This document shows positions 44,242 through 51,300 of a stretch of DNA of 64,000 nt, in pieces (the stretch's first letter is position 1; every line of letters starts with the position of its first letter). The notes beneath the pieces were generated by a model, which saw only the letters and a list, made by a program, of their open reading frames with translations, ran no database searches and was not told where the DNA came from. The position numbers were made by a program, and so were the translations under genes. The DNA is from Massilia eburnea (GTDB lineage: Bacteria; Pseudomonadota; Gammaproteobacteria; Burkholderiales; Burkholderiaceae_D), in contig NZ_WNKX01000001.1 in assembly GCF_009720745.1 (NCBI RefSeq), forward strand, positions 372,001-436,000. The letters run 5' to 3'.

Positions 44242-44548
44242 GGACTTTAGTGGCGCACTCAGGACCTTCGCATACTTCATGGCTAGCGGTACGCATTACA
44301 TGCTCGAGGGTGTCGATTACCTCAGCCTTTATGGTGAAGATCCGAGCGCCATTGAACAGGTCTACGCGATCTTCGCCAACGTCATCGAGCTCGATGAGGA
44401 AGGCCAGGTCCTCAATTTCACTTATGCACAGCGGCGGGCCACGGACTACCTGAGGGCCTGGTTTGATCCGTCGTTCAAGGTCGATCCACCGTATGAACAG
44501 TGGGAGACAGCGCTTTATGGACCTCCATCGCTAAAAGATAAGATCTAA
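44228..44548 (+). CDS. Small protein coupled to the EF-Tu-like gene
   Basis: 106 residues from a GTG that overlaps the preceding gene by 14 bp. It is soluble and acidic (GVDYLSLYGEDPSAIEQVYAIF; ANVIELDEEGQVLNFTY), with aromatic residues toward the C-terminus (YEQWETALYGPP). It resembles small proteins of the DUF7677 type, a weak recollection. Its 3' end (PPSLKDKI then stop) lies in a repeat found again at 45592-45624. Acidic small proteins next to another small protein suggest an immunity or antitoxin role, but no toxin is visible. Confidence 0.55.
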   Translation: MRLSKDFSGALRTFAYFMASGTHYMLEGVDYLSLYGEDPSAIEQVYAIFANVIELDEEGQVLNFTYAQRRATDYLRAWFDPSFKVDPPYEQWETALYGPPSLKDKI

Positions 44549-44556
44549 AACCCAAA
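44523..44556. repeat. Repeat C, 3' end of the coupled small gene
   Basis: The stretch around AAAAGATAAGATCT (44533-44546) covers the last codons and stop of the small gene at 44228. It recurs with small changes at 45592-45624, where no such gene remains. Confidence 0.65.
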
Positions 44557-44569
44557 AATCTGCACGCCT

Positions 44570-44956
44570 ATGAATTTAACGCTCGTCATTATCTATGGAA
44601 CCCTGGTCTTCCTGGCTACTGTCGTCGCCTCAATTCCGTTTGGCTTTGTTGATGGGTTCACCACGGCAAGCGGCGAGCCGCTAAGCGAACGAACGCTGGC
44701 GCTCCTGAAGTATCCCGAGTACGCAACGGAGCTGATAGCCGTTGTGCTGGTTCTCGTACATTTAAGCGCCAGGCAACTCAACGAGCCAAGCCTTCAGGCT
44801 GCATCCGCAATCTTGTTCGGAGCCATCATTACGTATTTCATCGAGGTCCGAAAGAAGCTGATTTCACATAGGGAATTCACAATCCGCATACTTCTTGGGC
44901 TTACCGTGTGCGTTCCCATAGGCGTGTTTGCAGGCTCAAAAACCTTGGGACCATAA
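44570..44956 (+). CDS. Small membrane protein of unknown function
   Basis: 128 residues with about four hydrophobic helices (5-25, 48-65, 74-90 and 104-122) joined by short charged loops. It starts 21 bp after the preceding stop, on the same strand, within the accessory region. No family is recognised. Confidence 0.55.
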   Translation: MNLTLVIIYGTLVFLATVVASIPFGFVDGFTTASGEPLSERTLALLKYPEYATELIAVVLVLVHLSARQLNEPSLQAASAILFGAIITYFIEVRKKLISHREFTIRILLGLTVCVPIGVFAGSKTLGP

Positions 44957-45020
44957 GTCGCCGTCCCGAATACCCCCAAGCTGCGGTGTGCCCCGCGATT
45001 GATCGCCGCACATTTAACAT

Positions 45021-45051
45021 TCATAATGACTTTTACTAAATCGTCAATATG
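45021..45051. repeat. Intergenic repeat copy B of accessory region
   Basis: 31 bp beginning TCATAATGACTTTTACTAAA, 29 of 31 positions identical to copy A at 43343-43373. It ends 24 bp before the secreted-protein start at 45076. Confidence 0.8.
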
Positions 45052-45075
45052 CAATCCAATCAAAGTCGGGACTTC

Positions 45076-45582
45076 ATGAAACGTCTACTAGGCCTCCTCC
45101 TCTCACTGACTTCAACGATTTGTGCGGCGCATACTTGCCCACCTGGCTTAACCTTGAGTAAGCAATTCAAGGATGCGAGAAGAGTCATGCTGGTGTATGT
45201 ACTCGAGACCAGGCTCGAGGAAAAGCTTCTAAAGGAAATGACCGGGAAGCGTTCTGACGTGGGTTCTGACGACGAGGCGGTAAAACTTGTGTCCGCCGGA
45301 TATCAGGTGATCGAAGACTATAAGGGCGAACGAACATATACGCCTAGGCTTCTTGATCTCTTGGGGATCGGAACCGGCTATGTCGGATTGACTCCGGGCG
45401 TGTATTACCTGGTCATTCTTGGGGACGTAGAGCCAAACGAAACAAAAGAGATGAGAATCGTTGATAGCTGCCAAGTTCCATTGCAACACTACAGGTTCAA
45501 AGTCCCAGATTTTCAGAAGCGCTTGGACGAAGTTCGTGAACTATCCAAAGAAAAGTCTGAACTACTACAGATTACTCATTGA
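45076..45582 (+). CDS. Secreted protein of unknown function
   Basis: 168 residues from the ATG at 45076, with a signal peptide (LLGLLLSLTSTICAAHTC). An in-frame ATG at 45049 inside the repeat would precede the signal and is less likely. The mature part has conserved-looking cysteines (HTCPPG; VDSCQVPLQHYRF) and a loop-rich middle (LGIGTGYVGLTPGVYYLVILG). It follows repeat copy B, as the lipoprotein follows copy A. No family is recognised. Confidence 0.6.
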   Translation: MKRLLGLLLSLTSTICAAHTCPPGLTLSKQFKDARRVMLVYVLETRLEEKLLKEMTGKRSDVGSDDEAVKLVSAGYQVIEDYKGERTYTPRLLDLLGIGTGYVGLTPGVYYLVILGDVEPNETKEMRIVDSCQVPLQHYRFKVPDFQKRLDEVRELSKEKSELLQITH

Positions 45583-45591
45583 GCTCGACCG

Positions 45592-45624
45592 CCTCCGTTA
45601 AAAGATAAGATCTGAATCCCAAAC
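45592..45624. repeat. Repeat C, second copy without its gene
   Basis: Contains AAAAGATAAGATCT (45601-45614) and flanks similar to 44523-44556, with one extra A before the core that would shift the reading frame. It follows the stop of the secreted-protein gene, so it is probably a relic of recombination. Confidence 0.6.
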
Positions 45625-45665
45625 AATCCGAGTCCGCGTTGGACTTTTCGCCAAAAGCAAATCAG

Positions 45666-46154
45666 ATGCCCCAAAGAGCGATTGAAAAGCAGCGCTTGCG
45701 CGATAACGTCATTGCCCGTATCAGCCTCGCCATTGCAAGCATCGGCGTCTTGCTGTTGTTGATCGGCCTCCGCTCGCCGGAGACCGTTGGTCCGGTCCGC
45801 GGAATCGAGTTGACCTGCATTGCCTACCTGCTGTTTCTAACGGCAATGTACCGGAATGGTGCTCCGGTTCGCACGCGCGGCGGCATAGTGACAAAAATTG
45901 CGTCGCCCTGGACCTATAAATTCTGTTTTATTCCCCTCTCGCTCGTTGGTACTGGCCCACTTTTCATATTACTTGGTAAAGGCGCACTTGAAGCGCCGCA
46001 TGTCATTTCAACCTGGACGTATCTGGATGGTTTGGTTGCGATTGCCGCAGGGCTGCTCTTCCTACTAGGCTGGGCTATCCTGTGGGGGACACTGATTGTC
46101 GGTACTATTGTTGGCATTTGCCGTTTTCTGCGAAAAGTCCTAAGCGCCCAATGA
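45666..46154 (+). CDS. Small membrane protein of unknown function
   Basis: 162 residues from the ATG at 45666; a TTG at 45639 could add nine. Four or five hydrophobic helices (about 24-42, 52-66, 86-105 and 122-150) are visible, with a basic, polar N-terminus. The stop overlaps the next ATG (ATGA), so the two are coupled. No family is recognised. Confidence 0.55.
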   Translation: MPQRAIEKQRLRDNVIARISLAIASIGVLLLLIGLRSPETVGPVRGIELTCIAYLLFLTAMYRNGAPVRTRGGIVTKIASPWTYKFCFIPLSLVGTGPLFILLGKGALEAPHVISTWTYLDGLVAIAAGLLFLLGWAILWGTLIVGTIVGICRFLRKVLSAQ

Positions 46155-46609
46155 ACCTGTACGCCGCACCCAAGTCCACACTTGATGAGCCCGCTCGCGG
46201 CAATTCCGGGACCGCTGTTTTGGTCGGCGCTGCTGTGGGGATAGGCATTTCTTATACTGTCCTCACAGTCGTCGGCATCATTTTCCTGTGGGTGCTGACA
46301 TTACAAGGGGTATCGCTGCAGGACTTGTATGCGAGGGCGTATCAATCGACCGCCTACATAGCCTTCGCACATGTATTTGGCGTCCTTTGCCATATCTATG
46401 GCGGTTACTGGAGTGCGCGCCTGGCCTCTCGAAAACCGCTGGCCACAGCCTTGTTCGCAGGCGCCGTCGTTGCCGTGTTTACAGCCATAACAAATCTGAT
46501 GCCGTACGAGTTGCCTATTCCGCTCTGGTCTCGCATTGCAGGGGTTCTCGCGCCGATGCCCTCGTTCGCCCTGGGAGCTTTAGCGTGGCGGCGTGTGCCG
46601 CAGAAATAA
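46151..46609 (+). CDS. Small membrane protein with NLYAAPKSTLDEP N-terminus
   Basis: 152 residues with four hydrophobic helices (about 22-48, 68-86, 92-112 and 118-140). It overlaps the upstream gene by ATGA. The opening motif is shared in style with the protein at 28794 (NIYAAPLANFDEP); such starts are common on small membrane proteins of unknown role in related bacteria. No catalytic or binding motif is apparent. Confidence 0.6.
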   Translation: MNLYAAPKSTLDEPARGNSGTAVLVGAAVGIGISYTVLTVVGIIFLWVLTLQGVSLQDLYARAYQSTAYIAFAHVFGVLCHIYGGYWSARLASRKPLATALFAGAVVAVFTAITNLMPYELPIPLWSRIAGVLAPMPSFALGALAWRRVPQK

Positions 46610-46715
46610 CGGTGGTTGATAAATGTGCCCATCATGCTTGGGGCTTTCCAACGCCGCGATGTATATAACCAATGATTCAATTTGGCAGACGCTAAACTGT
46701 GCCGCCACGTACACT

Positions 46716-47012
46716 ATGCGAGTTTTTCTTGACGATGAACGCAGCATTCCGGAAGGCTGGGTGCGAGTCTTTTGGCCAGACGAAGCCATCAAACTTCTGG
46801 AATCGGGACATGTGGAAGAGATGAGCCTGGACCACGATCTGCGTGATGATGAACGCGGGACCGGGTACGACGTCGTGCTTTGGATCGAAGAAGCGGTTGC
46901 GCTTCGTGGCTTCATACCGCCCAAAATCGCTGTGCATTCGGCCAACTCTTCGGCACGGGACAAAATGATCGCAGGTATTCAATCCATAGAACGTATGGTT
47001 TCCAAAGAATGA
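46716..47012 (+). CDS. Cyclic-phosphate-processing receiver-like (cREC) protein
   Basis: 98 residues from the ATG at 46716. MRVFLDDERSIPEGWVRVFW followed by MSLDHDLRDDERGTGYDVVLWI and PPKIAVHSANSSARDKM matches the small receiver-like proteins annotated cREC. The acidic DDER and LDHDL motifs would bind metal or phosphate. They are linked in comparative work to cyclic-phosphate RNA or nucleotide systems, but I cannot tie this one to a reaction. It overlaps the next ATG by four bases. Confidence 0.7.
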   Translation: MRVFLDDERSIPEGWVRVFWPDEAIKLLESGHVEEMSLDHDLRDDERGTGYDVVLWIEEAVALRGFIPPKIAVHSANSSARDKMIAGIQSIERMVSKE

Positions 47013-47362
47013 GCCGGGTACTTGGTTCCGCTATTGCTCTTGGCATCCTTTGGGGGATGAGTGGCCAGAGTATCGCTAAACCGAGCGCTCACAAAACGGC
47101 ATGCGCACGGCTCAAATCAGCCGTACCGAATCATGAACATCGGAGGGATGATCTGTATTGCATCCCGTACCAGGATACCCGACGCTATCTTCTGTTCCAG
47201 CTACATGAAAAAATCGATCCAGCGTCGGTCCCATCCGATTGGGTTGGCAGTGACCTCGTTGCCTACTACGCCGTGAGCAAGCATGGATCTTGCGTACGTG
47301 AGTGGGACTTCCCGCACGAGCAACCAGGTCGGCGTGTTGCTGGAGTCTGTACTTCGCGATGA
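47009..47362 (+). CDS. Secreted small protein of unknown function
   Basis: 117 residues with a likely signal peptide (VLGSAIALGILWGMSGQSIAK is its hydrophobic stretch; cleavage near residue 25). The mature part is polar with three or four cysteines (KTACARLK; LYCIPY; GSCVREWD), suggesting a disulphide-bonded exported protein. ATGA overlap with the cREC gene. No family is recognised. Confidence 0.5.
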   Translation: MSRVLGSAIALGILWGMSGQSIAKPSAHKTACARLKSAVPNHEHRRDDLYCIPYQDTRRYLLFQLHEKIDPASVPSDWVGSDLVAYYAVSKHGSCVREWDFPHEQPGRRVAGVCTSR

Positions 47363-47433
47363 AAGCTAAAATAGGGTGACCCCTGAAGTGGATCTTGAAC
47401 CCACCAACAACTAGAGAAAGGAGGATTTTAGAA

Positions 47434-47529
47434 ATGCCTAATTTCCCAACTACCGGTAAAACACATGCAAATTCATATTTTCAGAGGACCTGGCCGGGTA
47501 TTCGGCTTCACGACATTACCATCTGGTGA
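47434..47529 (+). CDS. Short overlapping reading frame with strong ribosome site
   Basis: A near-perfect Shine-Dalgarno sequence (AAAGGAGG, 47417-47424) lies nine bases before an ATG opening a 31-codon frame (MPNFPTTGKTHANSYFQRTW onward). It overlaps the start of the 77-residue gene at 47465 in a different frame. It may be a translated leader, or the head of a once longer gene that has been frameshifted. Its product is not recognised. Confidence 0.4.
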   Translation: MPNFPTTGKTHANSYFQRTWPGIRLHDITIW

Positions 47530-47698
47530 CAATCTCCCGCAAAAATACGCGCCTTGGACTGAGTTCAAGACGATCGAGCTCTTCAGGGATGTGCGGACAT
47601 CTGGCGTGGATGCAAACGAGTGCCTCGACGACATCGAGGCGCACGGCGTGCACGTGACCGACGCCCACGTTCGAATTACCGAGGAAGCCATGCGCTAG
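47465..47698 (+). CDS. Small protein of unknown function
   Basis: 77 residues beginning MQIHIFRGPGRVFGFTTLPS and ending with an acidic stretch (ANECLDDIEAHGVHVTDAHV). The start at 47465 lies inside the overlapping short frame at 47434, so it may depend on translation of that frame. Alternatively an upstream frameshift has removed its true start. No membrane or signal sequence. Confidence 0.45.
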   Translation: MQIHIFRGPGRVFGFTTLPSGDNLPQKYAPWTEFKTIELFRDVRTSGVDANECLDDIEAHGVHVTDAHVRITEEAMR

Positions 47699-47845
47699 CA
47701 CCACACGCCGGAGGACGGTGTTCGCGATGTCTTTTTTCGAGTCACCGTCTGATCTACGCTAAATGGCTATAGTCTGGTCTGGAGAGACCGGAAATACGGG
47801 GGATGTTCGAGTCTGTCACCTGAACTCTCCCCTGCAAAGAAACCT

Positions 47846-48367
47846 ATGAACACACCGGCAATTCAATTTGTAGAGAAATTTTTGATCGGGTCCGACGACC
47901 TCTTTCAGGAGCTAAAGCACTCGGTCGCCTGGGATGAACGCATGAAAGCTCGCAAGACTGCGAGCTTCGGTGTCGCCTATGATTATTCCCAGATCTCTTA
48001 CCCTGAGATTCCGATGCCTGCGAAGCTCCAGGCCATTTGCGAAGAAATTGAGGCGGCCCTAGGATTCCTTCCAAACAACTGTCTTTTGAACTACTACGAA
48101 GATGGTCTATCTTCAATGGGATTTCATTCTGATTCCAGTGAAGAGCTGGCTCACGGAACTGGTGTGGCCATCATCTCACTTGGCGCGGTGCGCATTATCA
48201 CCTTTCGCAGTAAGGCGGATAAGTCAGCAGAGTTCAACTACCCGCTTCCAAGTGGATCCTTGCTGTACATGACCAAGGAGATCCAGGATCACTGGCTGCA
48301 TTCCATCCCGAAGTCAGTGAATGCCGGTGAACGCATCAGCCTGACATTCCGGGCAATAGTCAAATGA
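47846..48367 (+). CDS. AlkB-like 2-oxoglutarate/Fe(II) dioxygenase
   Basis: 173 residues. A double-stranded beta-helix core is suggested by NNCLLNYYEDGLSSMGFHSDSS (iron ligands His-94 and Asp-96), the distal ligand His-152 in DHWLHSIPK and 2-oxoglutarate-binding Arg-163/Arg-169 in GERISLTFR. The motif order is that of AlkB proteins, which remove alkyl groups from nucleic acids. It is shorter than Escherichia coli AlkB (216 residues), lacking part of the N-terminal DNA-recognition lid. It overlaps the next gene by ATGA within the accessory region. Confidence 0.85.
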   Translation: MNTPAIQFVEKFLIGSDDLFQELKHSVAWDERMKARKTASFGVAYDYSQISYPEIPMPAKLQAICEEIEAALGFLPNNCLLNYYEDGLSSMGFHSDSSEELAHGTGVAIISLGAVRIITFRSKADKSAEFNYPLPSGSLLYMTKEIQDHWLHSIPKSVNAGERISLTFRAIVK

Positions 48368-49158
48368 TTCGCAACCTGATCCTCCTGCTGATTATCAGCT
48401 CCATCCTCCCAGCCCATGCCGCCCGTCCAATTGTAAGCGCTGTCGAAATGGGCAAGCGGCAAATCAAGGCGGGCAAGCACCAGCAGGCCTTCAACCTGTG
48501 GTACGCCGTTGGCAGCTACGGGCCAGAGCCAGACGTTCAATACGCACTGTCAGACATGCTTGACCACAGCAAGGCAACACTCAAGTTGCCGGGATTGCGT
48601 GCGGACATAGCAAACCGCATGCTGCTCCTTGCTGCCGTCAACGGCTACCGGCCGGCCCAGAGCAAGCTTGCGTATGCCCTGCGCGCTGGTCGCCCCGGCA
48701 TTATCGCCGATGAAACCGCCGCCAAATGCTGGGAGCAGGAATTGGCGCTTCCAAGCGCCCCCGAAAAATGTCTCGCCCGAACCGCGACCTCCACCCCAAA
48801 GGCGCGCCCAGCCTGCAGCCAGCTGATCGCAAAGCTTGAAAACTCCGCTGATGGTCGCAAAGCCGCCGAGCTTTGCCTTGCAAATGGACTGATGGCATTG
48901 CAGGCGCCCGGCCTGCCACCGTCGGACATCTACGAGAGCGACGTGGCAGCTCATGAAGCGTATGGCATCGAGTGGATTATTGTCGGCGATGCGCCTGGCG
49001 AGCACGGCATTGCCTTCATGGAATCATTCGATTCGGCGATGGACCAGGCCATCCGCGCCAAATGGGGCGAAGACGTCTACGAAAGGATCACTGCCGATGC
49101 CGAGCGCCGCCTGCAAGCATTCCGAGTACGCAAACAGGACGCTCAGAAACGCAAGTAA
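48364..49158 (+). CDS. Secreted helical-repeat protein of unknown function
   Basis: 264 residues with a signal peptide (NLILLLIISSILPAHA). The first half is mostly helical, with Sel1/TPR-like spacing (KAGKHQQAFNLWYAVGSYG; RMLLLAAVNGYRPAQSKLAYAL); Cys pairs follow (KCWEQE; KCLART; ACSQL; LCLANG). The rest is mixed, with an acidic, Arg-rich tail. Coupled by ATGA to the AlkB-like gene. Function is unknown. Confidence 0.55.
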   Translation: MIRNLILLLIISSILPAHAARPIVSAVEMGKRQIKAGKHQQAFNLWYAVGSYGPEPDVQYALSDMLDHSKATLKLPGLRADIANRMLLLAAVNGYRPAQSKLAYALRAGRPGIIADETAAKCWEQELALPSAPEKCLARTATSTPKARPACSQLIAKLENSADGRKAAELCLANGLMALQAPGLPPSDIYESDVAAHEAYGIEWIIVGDAPGEHGIAFMESFDSAMDQAIRAKWGEDVYERITADAERRLQAFRVRKQDAQKRK

Positions 49159-49279
49159 CCCTGAGACGATGCCCCAACCGGACGTGCCGACGGCATCCTC
49201 AAAGCGATCGTTTTGAAGCGCTGCCGCCGGTGCCCGTCGGCTACGCCCTGCATCATGCTCCAGGCTGAAGCGACTACCA

Positions 49280-49297
49280 CTGTCCGGATTCGGACAG
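49280..49297. promoter_or_regulatory. Palindrome, candidate upstream activator site
   Basis: CTGTCCG-GATT-CGGACAG is a 7-bp perfect inverted repeat centred about 97 bp before the expected transcription start. That is the place where NtrC-type activators bind, and the activator is encoded at 53790. It is the only such palindrome noticed in the gap 49159-49385. Confidence 0.7.
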
Positions 49298-49358
49298 CAG
49301 CGTGCGGCAGCGCTCACCAATGTCGCTGCAAAGCCCGGAAACATGCGGCTTTGCGGCA

Positions 49359-49374
49359 TGGCACGGAGATTGCA
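49359..49374 (+). promoter_or_regulatory. Sigma-54 promoter of the ABC-export operon
   Basis: TGGCACGGAGATTGCA matches the sigma-54 consensus TGGCACG-N4-TTGCW at every fixed position: GG at 49360-49361 and GC at 49372-49373. It lies just before the adaptor gene whose operon ends with an NtrC-type activator and kinase. Transcription should start at about 49385, one base before the ATG at 49386, so the message appears leaderless. Confidence 0.82.
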
Positions 49375-49385
49375 ATGTTCCGTGC

Positions 49386-50633
49386 ATGGACCAAGCTATC
49401 AACCCTTCTATCATCAAGCGCCGCCGGCGCACCACGTTCGGTGCGATCGGCGCCGGGCTGGCGCTCGTCTGCGCCGCCGTGTGGGGCGTGAACCGCGCCG
49501 TGTCGCCAAGTGTCAGCGCCAATCAACTGAACATCGCAGAGATTCGCCAAGGCAGCATTGCCGACACCATCGGCGCTGCCGGCATCGTGGTTCCGGTGCA
49601 CGAGGAACAGGTGCCCAGCCCCATCCAGACGCGCATTGCCAAAGTGCTCGCCCGCCCGGGCCAGCAAGTGACTGCGGGCACCCTGCTGCTGGAGCTGGAT
49701 AGCCAATCGGTCAAGCTGGAGCTGGAGCGCCTGAAAGAACAACTGGCGCAACAGGATAACCGCATCCAGACCCTGCGCCTGGAACAGGAACAGAAACGCA
49801 AGCAGCTGGCCAGCAGCATCGAGCTTCTGCAGCTTGACCTGCAATCGACGCGCGCCAAGCTGCAACGCTCGCAAAACCTGCGCCAGCACGGCGGCGTATC
49901 AGCGGAAGACCTGCTCACCGCGGAATTGAATGTCAAGCGCAATGAAATCCAGCTGCGGCAGCAGCAGGAACAGGTCGAGGATGTGCGCCGCGCCACCGCC
50001 AGCAATATCGAAGGCGCCCAGCTGCAGCAAAGCATCCTGCGCAAGCAGATGTCGCAGCAGGAGGATCTCCTTGCGCGTACCCAGGTTCGCGCGCCCTTCG
50101 ATGGCATGCTGACCTGGCTGCTGCAGGACGAAGGAGCCGCCGTCGCCGCCGGCCAGCTGGTGGCGCGCGTTTCGGACCTGCACAATTACCGTGTCGAGGC
50201 GACTTTATCCGACTTTCACTCCCGCCGCGTGGAGCCGGGCCAGCCGGTGCTGGTCGAACAAGGCGCCCTGCAGCTGCAAGGAAAGGTGCAGACCATCCTG
50301 CCCGAAATCCAGGATGGCACGGTCAAGCTTTTGGTCACGCTGGACCAGCCGAATCACCCGCAACTGCGCAACAAGCAGCGTGTGGACGCCAACATTGTCG
50401 CGGCCCGCCAGGATGGCGCCCTGGTGGTTACGCGCGGCCCGGCCATCAATGGACGCGGCATGCAATCCGTCTTCGTTGTCGATGGCAGCACCGCGCGCAA
50501 GGTCACGCTGACTATCGGCGCAAGCGACGGCAAACAGGTTGAAATTCTTGCCGGTGCTCGTGCCGGCGACCGCATCATCATTTCCGACACGACCAATTTC
50601 AAAGACCACGACTCCATCAGGATCGCACAATGA
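49386..50633 (+). CDS. MacA/HlyD-like periplasmic adaptor
   Basis: 415 residues. A cytoplasmic basic start (KRRRRT) leads to one transmembrane helix (about 14-34), a lipoyl domain (GIVVPVHEEQVPSPIQTRIAKVLARPGQQV), a coiled-coil hairpin (about 115-225) and the second lipoyl half (LARTQVRAPFDGMLTWLLQDEG). A beta-barrel and membrane-proximal domain follow to the end. It pairs with the ABC proteins downstream and overlaps the ATPase gene by ATGA. No ribosome site precedes the ATG, in line with a leaderless message from the sigma-54 promoter. An outer-membrane channel is not encoded here. Confidence 0.9.
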   Translation: MDQAINPSIIKRRRRTTFGAIGAGLALVCAAVWGVNRAVSPSVSANQLNIAEIRQGSIADTIGAAGIVVPVHEEQVPSPIQTRIAKVLARPGQQVTAGTLLLELDSQSVKLELERLKEQLAQQDNRIQTLRLEQEQKRKQLASSIELLQLDLQSTRAKLQRSQNLRQHGGVSAEDLLTAELNVKRNEIQLRQQQEQVEDVRRATASNIEGAQLQQSILRKQMSQQEDLLARTQVRAPFDGMLTWLLQDEGAAVAAGQLVARVSDLHNYRVEATLSDFHSRRVEPGQPVLVEQGALQLQGKVQTILPEIQDGTVKLLVTLDQPNHPQLRNKQRVDANIVAARQDGALVVTRGPAINGRGMQSVFVVDGSTARKVTLTIGASDGKQVEILAGARAGDRIIISDTTNFKDHDSIRIAQ

Positions 50634-51292
50634 TCAAACTCGAAAAAGTCAGCAAAACCTATTTCACCGACAAGGTACAGACCCTGGCGCTGAAGGATAT
50701 CGACCTGCACGTGCAGAAGTCCGAATTCGTCTGCATCATGGGCCCCAGCGGCTGCGGTAAAAGTACGCTGCTCAATATCATCGGCCTGCTGGACCGGCCG
50801 GGCGCGGGCGAGATCCACGTAGGCGGAAAGGCCGTGCAGTCGTACAAGGACAAGCACGTCGCGCGCCTGCGCAACGACACCTTCGGCTTCATCTTCCAGA
50901 GCTTCCACCTGATAAACGACCTGCGCGTGATCGACAATGTGGAGCTGCCACTGCTCTACCGCAGCATGTCCGGCAGCGAACGCCGCGAACGTGCACGCGC
51001 CGCACTGGAAAAGGTCGGCCTTGGTGCACGCATGGAGCACTACCCCAACCAGCTGTCCGGCGGCCAGCAGCAGCGCGTGGCCATTGCACGCGCCATGGTC
51101 GGCCAGCCCGACGTATTGCTGGCCGACGAACCGACCGGCAACCTCGATAGCAAGATGGGCGCGGAAGTGATGGATATCCTGCTCAAGCTGAACGAAGAAG
51201 GAACCACTGTCGTCATGGTCACCCACGACGAAAAAGAAGCCAGTCGCGCGCACCGCATCGTGCGCGTGTTCGACGGCCAGCTGGTGGCATAG
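50630..51292 (+). CDS. ABC transporter ATPase (MacB/LolD type)
   Basis: 220 residues, the normal length for this group. Walker [10 protein letters not shown] (38-46), Q-loop Gln-90, signature LSGGQ (142-146), Walker [10 protein letters not shown] (162-170) and the switch His (VTHDEKE) are all intact. It should energise the two FtsX-type permeases that follow, probably driving a transmembrane mechanical cycle as in MacB, with the adaptor in the periplasm. Overlaps the adaptor gene by ATGA. Confidence 0.95.
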   Translation: MIKLEKVSKTYFTDKVQTLALKDIDLHVQKSEFVCIMGPSGCGKSTLLNIIGLLDRPGAGEIHVGGKAVQSYKDKHVARLRNDTFGFIFQSFHLINDLRVIDNVELPLLYRSMSGSERRERARAALEKVGLGARMEHYPNQLSGGQQQRVAIARAMVGQPDVLLADEPTGNLDSKMGAEVMDILLKLNEEGTTVVMVTHDEKEASRAHRIVRVFDGQLVA

Positions 51293-51300
51293 GGGCGGCC

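Noticed and set aside
47385..47434. Possible insertion-sequence end before the short frame at 47434
   Set aside because: The sequence looked like an element boundary, but no inverted partner, target duplication or transposase could be found.
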